Shown: in pieces, positions 1-11,099 of the stretch
Layout: the number at the start of each line of letters is the position of its first letter
Position numbering within the stretch: position 1 is the first letter of the stretch
Assembly: GCA_025084515.1 (NCBI GenBank)
Contig: JAJAGP010000884.1
Span: 186,001-250,000 of the forward strand
Length of the DNA: 64,000 nucleotides
DNA from: Ancistrus triradiatus
Lineage: Eukaryota > Chordata > Actinopteri > Siluriformes > Loricariidae
Direction of reading: 5' to 3'
The notes under the pieces: model-generated
The model's input: only the letters and a program-made list of their open reading frames with translations
Database searches by the model: none
What the model was told of the DNA's origin: nothing
Made by a program: the position numbers and the translations under genes

Positions 1-1920
1 ACAACTCGTGAGACTGTTTTTGGGAAAGGGAGCCTTTTACTAATATACTTGTTTAGGCTTACTCTGCCCAGCAGCCACGTAGGAAGCTATAATGGGCTGA
101 ACTTACAACATAATATAATAACTATATATAAAAAGTCCAAAGAAAATGCTAATTATATGTAGAAAATAACGTCACACTGAACGAGCGTGCATCCACACAG
201 CATGTTGCCATGGCAAGTAGCATTTATGAAGCGCTTTGTAATGCAAGGAAGGCGTTCTTGCCGCTTGTGCCAAAACCTCAGGACCAGTCAGTTTTAGAGC
301 TGTGAAATGCTCCTCTTCAATCCATTCACACGTTGAACGCATCTGTTTTCTTACATGCATTTCTCTATTGCATATAATCGCCTCCTCACTGTTTCAAATT
401 ATGCCCCATTCATTAGCTTCTCTATGGCTACAGGTAACCAGCAGATGCCAACATGGTTGATTCATAAGGTCTGTGCAGGCCTGAACCTTCTGCCTGAACG
501 TTCAAGCACAGTCAGAGCTTCACCATTGTGACATCTCATATTTTATTGCAAAACAACTAAATATAATGATAGTTTGCAATAAAATGTTGATGCATTTAGC
601 ATAATTCTGAATTCATACTGCTTTGATATGGCAATGTGCCAGCAGAATATTACGCACTGTACATTTTTTGAGCGCAGCTAGTCTGGGCATCTAACTGGTT
701 TATCGCTATCTGTATCTATTTTAGATTAAGTAAATTTATGCTTGCATATTGTTCTCACAGGAAATCGCATTTTTCATCACTCATATTAAAGCACCTGGCA
801 AATGAATAAATATAAAACAACTTTCCTATTCAAGCAAAAATGGTTCCCCACTGTTAAACTATGGAAATACTTTGCACATGTAGTAAAAAAACAAGAAATC
901 TTAAACGAGTCTGTACCTTTTCTGTCATCTCATTTCAGTTTTTTTGCCTTTATGATGACCTGTTTCTAATCTACTTAACATCCACGTAGTCACAGCATGT
1001 GTTTTATTTTACCGGCGATATGGAAGCCCTGCCTCATTCACGTGCAGCTAATTCTGGCTGCCATAACCAAGCAGTGTACATGCACTCCATTGCTTACATA
1101 ATAACGCTTTGCTTCCCCCTGCTGGCCTAAGTGCGCACCCAAAGCAACTATAAAGCTCTTGCGTCATTCCTTCATATCTGTATATGTATCTATTAACAAA
1201 AGTACTTTACTTGATACTAAACAATTGTCTTTCCTGTGTAGTCCTCAGAACAATGTGGAATGTGAGTATTAATCCATAGACTAAGTGATTCTGGCTTTAT
1301 AAGACTGAAGGTGTTCCTATAGCTAGGGATGTCATGGCTAATTTCATTTGTCGTATTTAAAAATAGCTTCCAGAAAGGGTTCCATGGAGTGATGTCGTAA
1401 TATATCATTTTTGTTAGTGTTACAAAGGACATCACTTTCCTTCATATGTCCAAAAGGTTCTTTGCTGGACTCCTTAGTTCATTTGTAGCACCAACAAATA
1501 CAGCCAAAGCCCACCATCTAAATAACTCATGGGATTTTTTTTTATCTCCTAGCCCGCTATCTGAACCACAAATCCACTATACAAACCACTGACCACTGTA
1601 ACAAATGTGACTGGGAAAGAACAAAAGTAAATGACATGCTGAACATGTTCTTACCTCTACCTACACCTTTCACCTTTGTTTTTATTCAAATTATGTGTGT
1701 GATTATTTTATATTGTAGAATGTATGTAGATGAAACAACTTTGAGACATGATGAGAGAGAGAAGCCCTGCCCAATCCACTGATAAGAGGCAGGCACGTGG
1801 GTCAATCAGAAAATCCCTGCTCCACTATATATTGCTGACATGGTTGAATGTAGGGTGGGTTTTACACAGTAACCAGGCAGTGATGTAGGAAATAATGAAT
1901 ATTATTTAATTAATTTGATG
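1..1920. other. AT-rich non-coding DNA, probably gpr153 intron
   Basis: No coding exon, RNA gene or clear repeat is visible. Because the gpr153 exon at 3512 begins with a splice acceptor, this stretch is inferred to be part of the preceding intron. The receptor's seven-helix exons were looked for here on the plus strand and not seen, so they should lie left of the window. Confidence 0.5.
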
Positions 1921-3310
1921 TTTATTCCATTGTAGACATTATGAACCCAAAATGTTTCATGTTTTGTCTGGTCAATGTCATTTCAAATGTTAATACATCC
2001 ATTTCTGCATTTCAGGTCTGTAATGCATTCCAAAAAAAGTTGGGATTGGGGCAGTTTAGGGCTGGAAATGAGATAAGAAATGAAATAATGATTTAATTTC
2101 AAAAAGTGATGTCAACAGGTGATTGTAATCATGATTTGGTACAAAAACAGTATTCACAACAAATCCTAAGCCTAAGACTTTGAGGAGCAAAGCTGGGCAG
2201 AGGACCTCTATTAACAGATGCGTGAGAAAATTTGTTTCAAAACAATGTTCTTCAAAGAAAGATTGGAAAGGTTTTACATACTTTTCCCTCTACACTGCAT
2301 AATATCATTAAACGATTCGAGGAATCTGGAGGAATTTCAGTCCATAAAGGCCAAGAGCATAAGCCTAAACTGAAAATTCATGATCTCCGATCCCTCAGAT
2401 GGCACTGCATCAAGAACCGTCATTCATCAATAGCTGATATATCCACATGGGTAAGGGAAATCTTGGGCAAATGTTTGTGAAGCACTACAATAGAGTTACA
2501 TTCATAAATGCCACTTAAAACTTTACGGTGCAAAAACAAAGAATTACGTTAACCATGTCCAAAAGCAATGCCAACTTCTCTGGACTTTGAGGCATTTGGG
2601 ATGGACCATCACACAGTGGAAACATACTGTGGTCAGACAAGTCAGTATTTAAGAAATGGACACCATGTGCTTTGGACCAAAGATCTAGAAGTCTAGAAGG
2701 ACCATCTAGACTGTTATCAGCAATAAGTCAACAAGCCAGGGTCTGTCATGGGATGGGGTTGTGTCAGTGCCCTTGGCAAAGGTCAATTACACTTGGCAGC
2801 ATTAATGTAGAAACGTACATTGAGATTTTAGAGCAACACATTACAAAGGCATGAGTGTGGAATAAGAGGGTACCCATACTGGAGTGACCTGCTTGCAGTC
2901 CTGGCCTCTCCCCAATAGAGAATGTGTGGAGAATTTTGAAACGATAAATGCATCGATGAGGATCCTGTACTGTTGCACACTTTATCATGTGTTGTCAGGA
3001 AGAATCAGGGAAAAAAATAAAACCTGAAACACTGAATCGCTTGGAAACCTTGGTGCCAACATGTCTTATGTGTTTTGTGAGATGAAATGGCAACATTACA
3101 AAATGGAAAATGCTTTACCGTCCCATCTTTTTTTGGAATGTGTTGCAGGCCTGAAATGCAGGAATGGATGTTTATTAACAAATGAAATGAAGTTGACCAG
3201 ACAAAACATGAATTATCTCGGGTTCATACTGTCTGCGATGAAATAAAAGTAAATGCAAGAAACTGTGTTCATTTTTCATTTGCACTTTCCATACTGTCCC
3301 AACCGTTTCT
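1921..3310 (+). mobile_element. Tc1-like DNA transposon, left end truncated
   Basis: Diverged inverted repeats of about 130 bp face each other at 1921-2049 and 3118-3246. The right side also has an outer repeat of the inner motif (near 3285-3305), as in IR/DR-type Tc1 elements, while the matching outer left part is missing. Between them is a broken transposase on the plus strand: a helix-turn-helix segment at 2232-2480 (VLHTFPSTLHNIIKRF) and a C-terminal piece near 2870-2940 that reads ACSPGLSPIENVWRILK, the usual Tc1 motif before the last catalytic acid. Stops and frameshifts make it inactive. It sits in the intron before the last gpr153 exon. Confidence 0.75.
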
Positions 3311-3511
3311 GATTTGCGCAAAAGAGAAAAGACGCACTCCAAAGAACCTTTTCTGGCAAATTTACTTTTAATAAGTTGTAACATATGTATAATATTAGCA
3401 ACACATAGACCAGGTAATGCATAAAAAGCTTCAAGAGCATGCCCCATAGGCATATACTACATTGTACTGTGCTCATCTTGAACAAACAAGGTCTGTGTGT
3501 GTCTACATCAG

Positions 3512-4267
3512 GTGCCCCCTACAAGAAGATACTCCCACGACGAAACCGACATGTGGACCACAGGCCCGATCCCGTCCTACCTACATCGCTGGGGCTCCAC
3601 AGAGGACATGATGGGTATGCCACGTTACAGCTCGAACCGCCACGAGAGGCGACGCAGCAGCCTGGCATCCTGCCACGACGACAGCAGCCACCCTCAGCGT
3701 ATGCGCAGGAGCTCCGAGGGCAACCGTTCGCTCACGCGAACACAACGCTCTGAGGACGACCTGGGGTGCTTTAGCCGCGACGAGGTGATCAACTTCATAG
3801 ACGAGACGCCGCTGCCCAGCCCGATCAGGAGCCCTCGCCGCGCCTCAGCTCTCTCGCTCGTGTCCGACGCACAGGAGCGCCAGATCATCCTCCTTCCCCA
3901 TTTCCCGCTCACGCATTTCGAGAAGGAGCCTCAGGCGCTGCGACGCGCCTCTGAACACAAGACTTCACGCTATGACTTGCATCAGGGATTGCAGAGGAAG
4001 GAAAGTAGTAGTAGTAGCAGGGGCAGGGCGGGAGAATTGAGTTTCGGCGAGCACCATCGGGACGGGAAGCGGTCGCCTGAGCTGATTTTGACAGGGCTGA
4101 GTGCGCGGACAGCATCGCATACATCCCTCAGGGGGGATTCGGGACGGAAGGGGGCACATGTGACTAAGAGCGAGATCGAAGGGAGCATGAACAGCTTTAG
4201 AAACTCACAGTCACCGTCGTCGAGATACACCGCATTTCACTCCAGCTCAGTAGGATCGAGAACTTAA
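3512..4267 (+). CDS. gpr153: GPR153, last coding exon (C-terminal tail)
   Basis: This exon encodes the long cytoplasmic tail of GPR153, an orphan rhodopsin-class receptor of the plasma membrane related to GPR162. It starts after the acceptor AG at 3510-3511 in phase 0 and runs 251 codons to TAA at 4265-4267. Its opening residues VPPTRRYSHDET match the GPR153/GPR162 tail, where VPxxRRxSHD follows the membrane region. Further family landmarks are FIDETPLPSPIRSPRR, the FEKEPQALRR segment that resembles GPR153 rather than GPR162, and a Ser-rich end closing with SSRYTAFHSSSVGSRT. The tail is rich in Ser and Arg-Arg-x-Ser sites, suggesting phosphorylation; that is inference. The upstream reading frame can be extended to a GTG at 3497, but this is intron sequence. 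The exon is more GC-rich than its surroundings. No frameshift is seen. The seven transmembrane helices are encoded outside the window. Confidence 0.9.
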   Translation: MPPTRRYSHDETDMWTTGPIPSYLHRWGSTEDMMGMPRYSSNRHERRRSSLASCHDDSSHPQRMRRSSEGNRSLTRTQRSEDDLGCFSRDEVINFIDETPLPSPIRSPRRASALSLVSDAQERQIILLPHFPLTHFEKEPQALRRASEHKTSRYDLHQGLQRKESSSSSRGRAGELSFGEHHRDGKRSPELILTGLSARTASHTSLRGDSGRKGAHVTKSEIEGSMNSFRNSQSPSSRYTAFHSSSVGSRT

Positions 4268-4755
4268 GCTCCAGAATCTCTGGTTATGCCATGGCAACAC
4301 ATCTCTACACATAGCTGTATTGTTATATTCAAGTGGAATGTTTTTGTAATCTGGGTGCTTTGTAATCGAGTCTTGAAAAGTGGTTTAAAGCAGAGAGACG
4401 TTCTTTTGTATCTATTTTGTTAAACGTTACACATATACAAAACACAACTTACATATTGCAGTCTTATAACGCTCCTGCATTTCATCAAACCTGGCGGATA
4501 ATTGAACTTTTTTCTGGAGCAGGCGCTTACAGTTACACACTAGCATTTCACACTTTGAATCAGATACTTATTTCACATTTCTCTCTTTTTTCTTGTTTCT
4601 GGTTGCGTGGTATGTGATTTTATTGTTGCTTTAAGATAAAGGTATAACAAAACATAATTCTAACCTGCAAATCTGGGCTCTCTTTATGGAGACAGACATT
4701 AACACACACACAAGGAAACCAGTTTAAATAAAACAGACGTTCGGTTGCAGGTTAA
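4268..4755 (+). other. gpr153: gpr153 3' UTR (inferred)
   Basis: AT-rich sequence after the gpr153 stop codon, running to just past the first good polyadenylation signal. The end is inferred from that signal only. Confidence 0.5.
4727..4732 (+). promoter_or_regulatory. Polyadenylation signal AATAAA for gpr153
   Basis: A canonical AATAAA hexamer about 460 bp after the gpr153 stop, on the same strand. Confidence 0.5.
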
Positions 4756-5438
4756 ATGCACATTACTGAACTCATTGTTCAATGTTGCGGTAGCACATTC
4801 ATGAGCCTCATGTATAGATTTAATTTGCTCATTTTCTATAAGACCTGTCAGGAGTCATTTGAAATAATTTAAGCTGCCTGCACTTTGATTACTTAATTGT
4901 GCTCAGTAGTAGCAGTTCTGTGAAGTGAAAGAGATTTTGCAGGGACAATGTGAAATCTGAACATGATCTTAATGGAGGACTTCTTTAAAGGCTCCCATGA
5001 GCGTTTCTTAAAATGTATTTTAGTACATGTAGGTTAGAATGGGATTAAATGCCATCCATTGTTGTGTTTCCTAGCAAACCACAGAACCTTTGTGCTCTAA
5101 CCACAGCATGTATCAGGTATCAACTAAGTGCTGCTCTGGTTGGTTTAGCATCTTGACTATACTTGCTAAATAACACAACCATAATGCTGAGGTGTTAAAG
5201 CCGATTCTGGGATAGAAATAATCATAATTCCTTTTGGACTGGTTGGTACTGGTTTGTTGCTAATGTAGCATTGCTATACTCACTGCCAAGTAAAATCTGC
5301 TGGCTTACATTTCACCTGCACTGTGCTATTATTTTTTTCAATTAGGAAGTTAAACCATTAAAATATTTTTGAGCTAAGCAGATCAGCCTTCTTCTTATCA
5401 TGGAAGTCGTTGAACTGAATTGCCATGCTTGAGGTAAT
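4756..5438. other. Intergenic, nothing recognised
   Basis: AT-rich single-copy-looking sequence between the gpr153 3' UTR and the Tc1 element. No ORF of note. Confidence 0.4.
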
Positions 5439-5440
5439 TA

Positions 5441-7109
5441 CAGTCGTATGAAAAAGTTTGGGCACCCCTGATAATTTTCATGATTTTTCTTTATAAATCA
5501 TTGGTTGTCCAGCTCAGCAATTTCAGGTAAATATATCATATAGCAGATGAACACCGTGATATTTGAGAAGTGAAATTAAGTTTATAGGTCTTACAGAAAG
5601 TGTGCAGTAATTATTCAAACAAAATTAGGCAGGTGCATAAATTTGGGCACCCTTGTCATTTGAATACCTTTAGCACTAATTAATTGGAACACAAAATTAG
5701 TTTGTAAAGCTCATGACCCTTGATCTACATACACAAGTGAATCCAACTATGAGAAAGTGGTTAAGGTGGCCAATTGGAAGTTTTTTCTCCTCTTTTGCAT
5801 CTTCTCTGAAGAGTGGCAACATGGAGCCTCAAACAAACACAACTCTCAAATGGCCCTGAAAACAAAGGTTGTGTTCCAACATCATGGGTTCAGGGAAAGG
5901 GAAAAGCTCTCTCAGAGATTTCAGCTGTCAGTTTCCACTGTGAGGAAACATATGAGGCAATGGAAGAGCACAGGCACAGTTCTAGTAGTTATAGGAAACT
6001 CCCGATCTCTTTTTCCCCCTTTCCCCCTCTTCTTTTCCAGTGGCAGAACCAAGAAAAATCTCAGATAGGGCAGAGGCGAGAAGGATGGTGAGAACAGTCA
6101 TAGTCAAGCCACAGACCACCTCCAAAGACCTACAACCTCCATCTTGCTGTCAGATGGTGTCACTGTTCATCGTTCAACTATATTACAGCGCACTTTGCAC
6201 AAGGAGAGGCTTGTAATGGAGACGTAATGTCATGCAACGAAAAGCCTTTTCTGCAGAAACGCCACAAACAGAGTCAATTGAGGTGTGCGACACAACTTTT
6301 TGGGACAATCCCACTAATTTTGGCAATTGGAATAGATGCTGTTTTGTACGATTTTTTGAAACTAAAAATTGAGTTATTTGGACATTAAACAAGGAGCGAA
6401 AAAGAAAACACAGCATCCCAAGACAAACCACTTTGCTACCCACAGTAAATTTTGGTGGCGGTCCCTCCATGCAGCTGTGGGACTGTGTGGCCAGTGCAGG
6501 TACTAGGAATCTTTTGTTAAAGTTGAGGGTCGCATGGATTCCAGTTAATATCTCCAGATTCTTGAGAACAATGTTCAAGAATCAGTGACAAAGTTGCACC
6601 GAGGCCAACGACCCCAAACCCTGCTCAAAATCTACTAAGGCATTCATGCAGAGGAACCAGTACAACGTTCTGGAATGGCCATCTCAGTCCCCAGACATGA
6701 ATATTACTGCAAATGTGGCTGTCCATGCTCGGAAACCATCAAACCTGACTGAACTGGATATGTTTCTAAAAAAGAATGGTCCAAAGCACCTTCAACCAGA
6801 ATCCAGACTGGAAGCCGTAGGAAGCTGTTTAGCGGCTGTTCTGTTATTTCTACAAAAGGAGGATCTACTAAATATTGATGTTATTTTTTCTGTTGGGGTG
6901 CCCAAATTTTATGCAACCTGCCTAATTTTGTTTGAATAATTACTGCACACTTTCTGTAAATCCTATAAACTTCATTTCACTTCTCAAATATCACTGTGTT
7001 CATCTGCTATATGATATATTTAACTCAAGTTGCTGATCTGAACAACCAATGATTTATAAACTAAAATCATGAAAATTATCAGGGGTGCCCAAACTTTTTC
7101 ATACGACTG
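5441..7109 (+). mobile_element. Tc1-like transposon copy A, 1.67 kb, full length but dead
   Basis: Complete ends: a TA target duplication at 5439-5440 and 7110-7111, and terminal inverted repeats of about 213 bp (5441-5653 and 6895-7109). Each inverted repeat carries two copies of a GGGCACCC-containing motif, one at the outer end and one at the inner end, the IR/DR layout of Sleeping Beauty-like elements. A plus-strand transposase remnant spans about 5757-6890: N-terminal helix-turn-helix (LSQRFQLSVSTVRKHMRQWK), glycine-rich core near 6440-6480, and the late motif NVLEWPSQSPDMNI at 6666-6707. It has stops and frameshifts. Copy B lies at 37356-38903 in the opposite orientation. Confidence 0.92.
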
Positions 7110-7111
7110 TA

Positions 7112-7522
7112 TAAAGTTGGCATCTAAGAAAGGAACTGTGAGAGAAATGTTTCCAAAATGGCATTTTCAATTTAACTTTTTACCTGATTATATATAGTCC
7201 AAGTAGCAGCTGTTCAGCTACAAACAAGTGCCTAATATGTTTACTGAATTGAAGTGTCAGGGACTCTAATGTTAGCAGATGTTAACATTGTTGTCAGTAT
7301 GTACATTGGCTAGCCACAGGTTGGGTATTTAGGGAGAGCTCTCACAGAAATAAAACCTTAGAATGTCTGTCCTCAATCTATAATTGCAAAAAAAAAAAAA
7401 AAAAAGCTTGGAAAACAGTTGCTTCATCCAACTTATAATAATAGACAAATACATTCTGACTAAACTAACAACACTAACTATTCAATTCAATTCAACTTTA
7501 TTGTCATTATTCCAGTACAGTA
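7112..7522. other. Spacer between two DNA transposons
   Basis: No gene. It contains an A18-type run at about 7387-7405 and nothing else recognised. Confidence 0.4.
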
Positions 7523-8317
7523 CAGTAGTACCTCGGTTCTCGACCACCTCGGAATTTGTCGATTTCGGTCCTTGAAGCATGTTTACTAGAAAACTTTTTG
7601 TCTCGGTTCTCGTTGTAAAGCAACTTGTTCCAACAGAATTCACAATTCAGTACACAATGAATCTGCTTCAGATTCACTAGAGCTCTCTATCAGTGCAGAT
7701 CTTTGTGTTTATCGTGTTTTTCTTTATTTTTACATCTAAAGTACTGCATTCTTAGTGAAAATAAGTCTCCATGAATCCTAAAAAGGTTATAAGAGCCAAC
7801 CGAAAGCAAGAATTGAATGCTCCAGAACACAGGCTGCAGTTAGCTTAGCAGCCATGCTAGCACCCTGTAGAGTGTTGCTTTTACTTTACACTTTCAATCC
7901 ATTACTCACTAAAAAACATGCAATTTTCCAACACTTTATTATAAAATAAGCTTTGTGTTAATGATTTTGGTCAACTGTAGGTTAATGGAAGTGTTTTAAA
8001 TATTAACTTACTTATCATTACTTATCAAAGGCTCTGATATGATACAGTATAGTCCGCTCTACCAAACACTCGTTAAACTCCTCAGTTCATTATGGTTATT
8101 TATTATGATTAACTTCTGATGGATTTGTCGGAACATATCCCCATCATGAATCAGGGAGCACCTGTACAATACAACTCCATTAATGCTGATAATGCCTTAT
8201 ACAGTGTGGATTTTCTGGGAGTCTGGAACGTATTCCTTATGGGAAAAATCTACTCGGCACTCATCATTTTTGGTTCTCGATACGCCTTTTGGAACGAAAG
8301 GAACCGAGGTACCACTG
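7523..8317. mobile_element. Pogo/Tigger-like non-autonomous DNA element
   Basis: Short terminal inverted repeats beginning CAGTAGTACCTCGGTTCTCG (7523) and ending with the reverse complement GAACCGAGGTACCACTG (8317), flanked by TA on both sides (7521-7522 and 8318-8319). No transposase is recognisable inside. A second, left-truncated copy lies in tas1r intron 5 at about 48870-49479, with matching internal sequence. Confidence 0.75.
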
Positions 8318-8499
8318 TAATAGAATACATTTTGGTAGACAGAACAAGGGTAAAGAATAAAATTTGGTACAGGACACACTAAGTACATTTTAAAAATAGA
8401 AATGGAAATGAGAGAAACTACACATTATAGATGTAGTACAAATTCACAAACAGCTGTCATGGTATAAATGTCACGTTCATCCATTTACAAAATTAAGTA

Positions 8500-9155
8500 G
8501 TCCTCGACTTACGACGCAGATTCGTCCCTAGGGGGCGTCATAAACCGATTTTCGGTTTAAGTCGGAACACACGTACATACGGTACATAAATAACATCATA
8601 AATAACATACTGTAAGGACTTATCCTATCCTAACACCTATTCTAACACAGTACCCTACATAATTATCAAAACAACACATAAAATACATTTATTTTTCCAT
8701 CTCAATAATAAGACCACTACGCTGCCTAGTTATCACTTTCGATTGCATAGGAGCAGATCCTTTCACGTGTTCAAGGATGCGAACTTTATCCTTGATAATG
8801 GTAGCGACCGTCGAACGACTAAGTCCGAGCGCCCGGCCAATGTTTGTCGGTGTTTCCCCCTTACCGTATCGCTGAACGATATCTAATTTCACTTCCATGG
8901 TGATGGCCTTCATCTTCTTCGATGCACTGCCATCAGAAGAGTCTGCTTTATGCTTGGGAACCATAATGAAGGGCAAAAAGTTAACAAGCCACTGGGGTGA
9001 CGCACTGCCGCCTCAGTCCCGAGCCGCGTAACCGACCGAAGTGTATTCCTCAACACAAACACGAAGTCACGACGTTTTACTACGCATAACCACTTAAGTC
9101 GAAACAAGGCTTATGGGAGATGCGTCGTAACTACGAAACGTCGTAACTCAAGGAC
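8500..9155 (-). mobile_element. Tigger (pogo-group) DNA element, internally deleted
   Basis: The ends are GTCCTCGACTTACGACG at 8500 and its diverged reverse complement at 9155, next to TA dinucleotides at 8498-8499 and 9156-9157. The ends and the encoded HTH domain are typical of Tigger elements. Only the N-terminal part of the transposase remains, so at 656 bp this is a deleted derivative. Confidence 0.8.
8689..8976 (-). pseudogene. Tigger transposase N-terminal fragment (CENP-B type HTH)
   Basis: A 95-codon open frame inside the Tigger element. It begins MPFIMVPKHKADS and contains KLDIVQRYGKGETPTNIGRA followed by LGLSRSTVATIIKDK, the psq/CENP-B helix-turn-helix that binds the element ends. 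The later catalytic DDE domain is absent. It stops soon after RQRSGLIIEMEK. The frame is undamaged over its length, so the element may have lost its middle before it decayed. It could be a short DNA-binding peptide gene, but no evidence here supports expression. Confidence 0.7.
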
Positions 9156-9177
9156 TAGATGTACATGGATTAATATG

Positions 9178-9605
9178 AATTTACTTTTACATCATTTAGC
9201 AGACACTCTTATCCACAGCGTCTTTCAGAAGTGCTTTGTGTTCTTCATAAAGGGTACAAGTTACAGAGCCTTTTTTATCAAAACTTTTAGGTAGGAAGTG
9301 GCTTGTCCTCTTTTAGCTTTATCGGCGAGCATCTGTGTTTTATATCTGATGCAGCAGTTACAGGGAGTCACTAAACAGACCACGAGCGGGTGACGAGAAA
9401 ATTTGAAAACCAGATAGGCTGCTGCATTCTGCATTCAGTTGCAGGGGTTTGACTGTATGTATGGGAAGACCTGCCAGTTGAAGTGGACTTAAGTTCCATA
9501 TAACAAGATAGTGGGCAAGCATCTGTGTGGCTTTCCTGGAAAGGAAGGTTTGCATTCCCCTGATGACCAGGTCAGTTTGGCAGTATGAACTGAGCACCTT
9601 TGCTG
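9178..9605 (-). mobile_element. L2 LINE 3' end fragment
   Basis: Begins with the L2/SINE-type tail in reverse (CATTTAGCAGACACTCTTAT at about 9192) and runs into a degenerate minus-strand frame (9358-9597) with TFLSRKATQMLAHYL, the region after the reverse transcriptase core. The same segment occurs in the larger L2 copy at 20784-23060. Confidence 0.65.
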
Positions 9606-9609
9606 GTTA

Positions 9610-10330
9610 TCAAAAACTCCTCCAAGCGTTTTTGCGTTCTCAATGGCATCTTTGTTGTGTTAAGGTCTTAACTCTGACTTTGTCATTCCAAACCCAATGA
9701 TGCTTCTTCAGAATCATATAATTGTTGATTTACTAAATGTAAATTCATTGTTCTGTCAGTGGTTGCTAGCTCCAAATGCTCCAAAGCAGACCTTCATTTT
9801 TGAGAGCAGCATTTTTATGTGGTATTAACACCATTTTCACCCAAGATTTCTACAGTGGACACATGAACAGACACTTTACCAAGGTATAGGGATTTCTGCA
9901 GGTGTTTTGTTGATTTCTCGAAATCCTTTTTCACCTCCTTCAGCATTACATATTGTGTTCTTGTGATCATTGGACACCCACTGGAAGGGAAGTGATAATA
10001 GTGAATTTCCTTTATTTGTAAACCCTTTGTCTTAGCGTGAAATGACTAATCGGGATTAAAAGGGAAATTTTTGTTGCTTTTTCCAACAACATGCATGTCC
10101 ACAAATCTTCTTCTAAGGTGACCTTTATTTTTTCTTTCTTTACCTAATTTTTATTTATTTTATATTGGGCCATGAACAGATCTTTCTTAAAAAGCACAGG
10201 CAGCTCTTTAAGAAAGATGTTCAGCTACACATACAGTATCAAAATTCAGGTTCACATACTTTTTTTTAATGTGAATGGTTAATCAGTGTGTGTCAATAAA
10301 GGCATGGAATACAACTGTTTGTGTTGTTAG
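9610..10330 (-). mobile_element. Degraded Tc1-like element
   Basis: Antisense Tc1-like sequence ending in the typical terminal phrase GTTCACATACTTTTTTTTAA (about 10250-10270). The transposase is too decayed to read. Boundaries are approximate. Confidence 0.45.
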
Positions 10331-10584
10331 CTTTGACAGACTGTGTTTGTGTGTTACAGTATAAGAGGAAGGTCACATCACATTTTATGATTAATTCCAA
10401 GCAAATCCAGAAGGTTCTGAAATATGTAATGGCTAAACAACTGACTGCTTTATATGGCTATTCAAAGTTATATTTTTTCATGAATTTGAATTTTTTTAGA
10501 CGTGACCTTGGGGTTTATCATGTTATGCTAAATGCCGCCCCCTATTGATATCATATAATTATTTAGAAGTACATACCCAGCCAT

Positions 10585-10850
10585 CAAAGAAGTTTCATTA
10601 TTTCATTAATTTTGATACCTGCTTAATCCAATTCAGGGTCATGAGCATCCTAAATGACAACACAGTGTACAAGGCAGGAACCGACCCTAGACAGAACATC
10701 ATCGCAGGACACACTCACACTCATTCACACTGGGATACTTTAGAGACACCAGTTGTCCTAATACTTATTCTCCCCAGAGATCGGGAGAATAAGTAATTCC
10801 ACACAGGCATCAAACTGGGGGTCAGCAATAACCACTGCACCACCGTGCAA
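10585..10850 (-). repeat. Dispersed fish repeat, family H
   Basis: One of at least eight diverged copies in this window of a 150-300 bp repeat. It reads 'TTAATCCAATTCAGG' at one end and 'cacacaggcatcaaact' at the other. Other copies: 13270-13400, 13630-13865, 18410-18660, 27140-27400, 42130-42370, 52640-52780, 59025-59340. I do not know its formal family name. Confidence 0.5.
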
Positions 10851-11099
10851 CCTTATTGCAGATGTAGCTTTATTATAAAAGATATTTTTCTTTAGAGATG
10901 GTGTTTTCCCCATTGTACCCTACACACATTTTATTTGCTGTGCAATTCAATGTTTTTGTTTTAGCCTGTCTGATTTTCCAATATGCCACTTATGATCACT
11001 GTTTAGGGCTCAGGATTTATTATTTACAGACTTGGATTTTTAGGCTGCACATCATCCAGCCAAAACAATATGATGTCACAGAAATGAGCTAACCTTAAT

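Noticed and set aside
3439..3753. 104-codon ORF overlapping the gpr153 exon
   Set aside because: It is an out-of-frame shadow of the gpr153 exon and starts in the intron.
6183..6578. 131-codon minus-strand ORF inside Tc1 copy A, similar to one at 37885-38079
   Set aside because: It is the antisense of the Tc1 transposase; both copies show it because they share ancestry, not because it is a gene.
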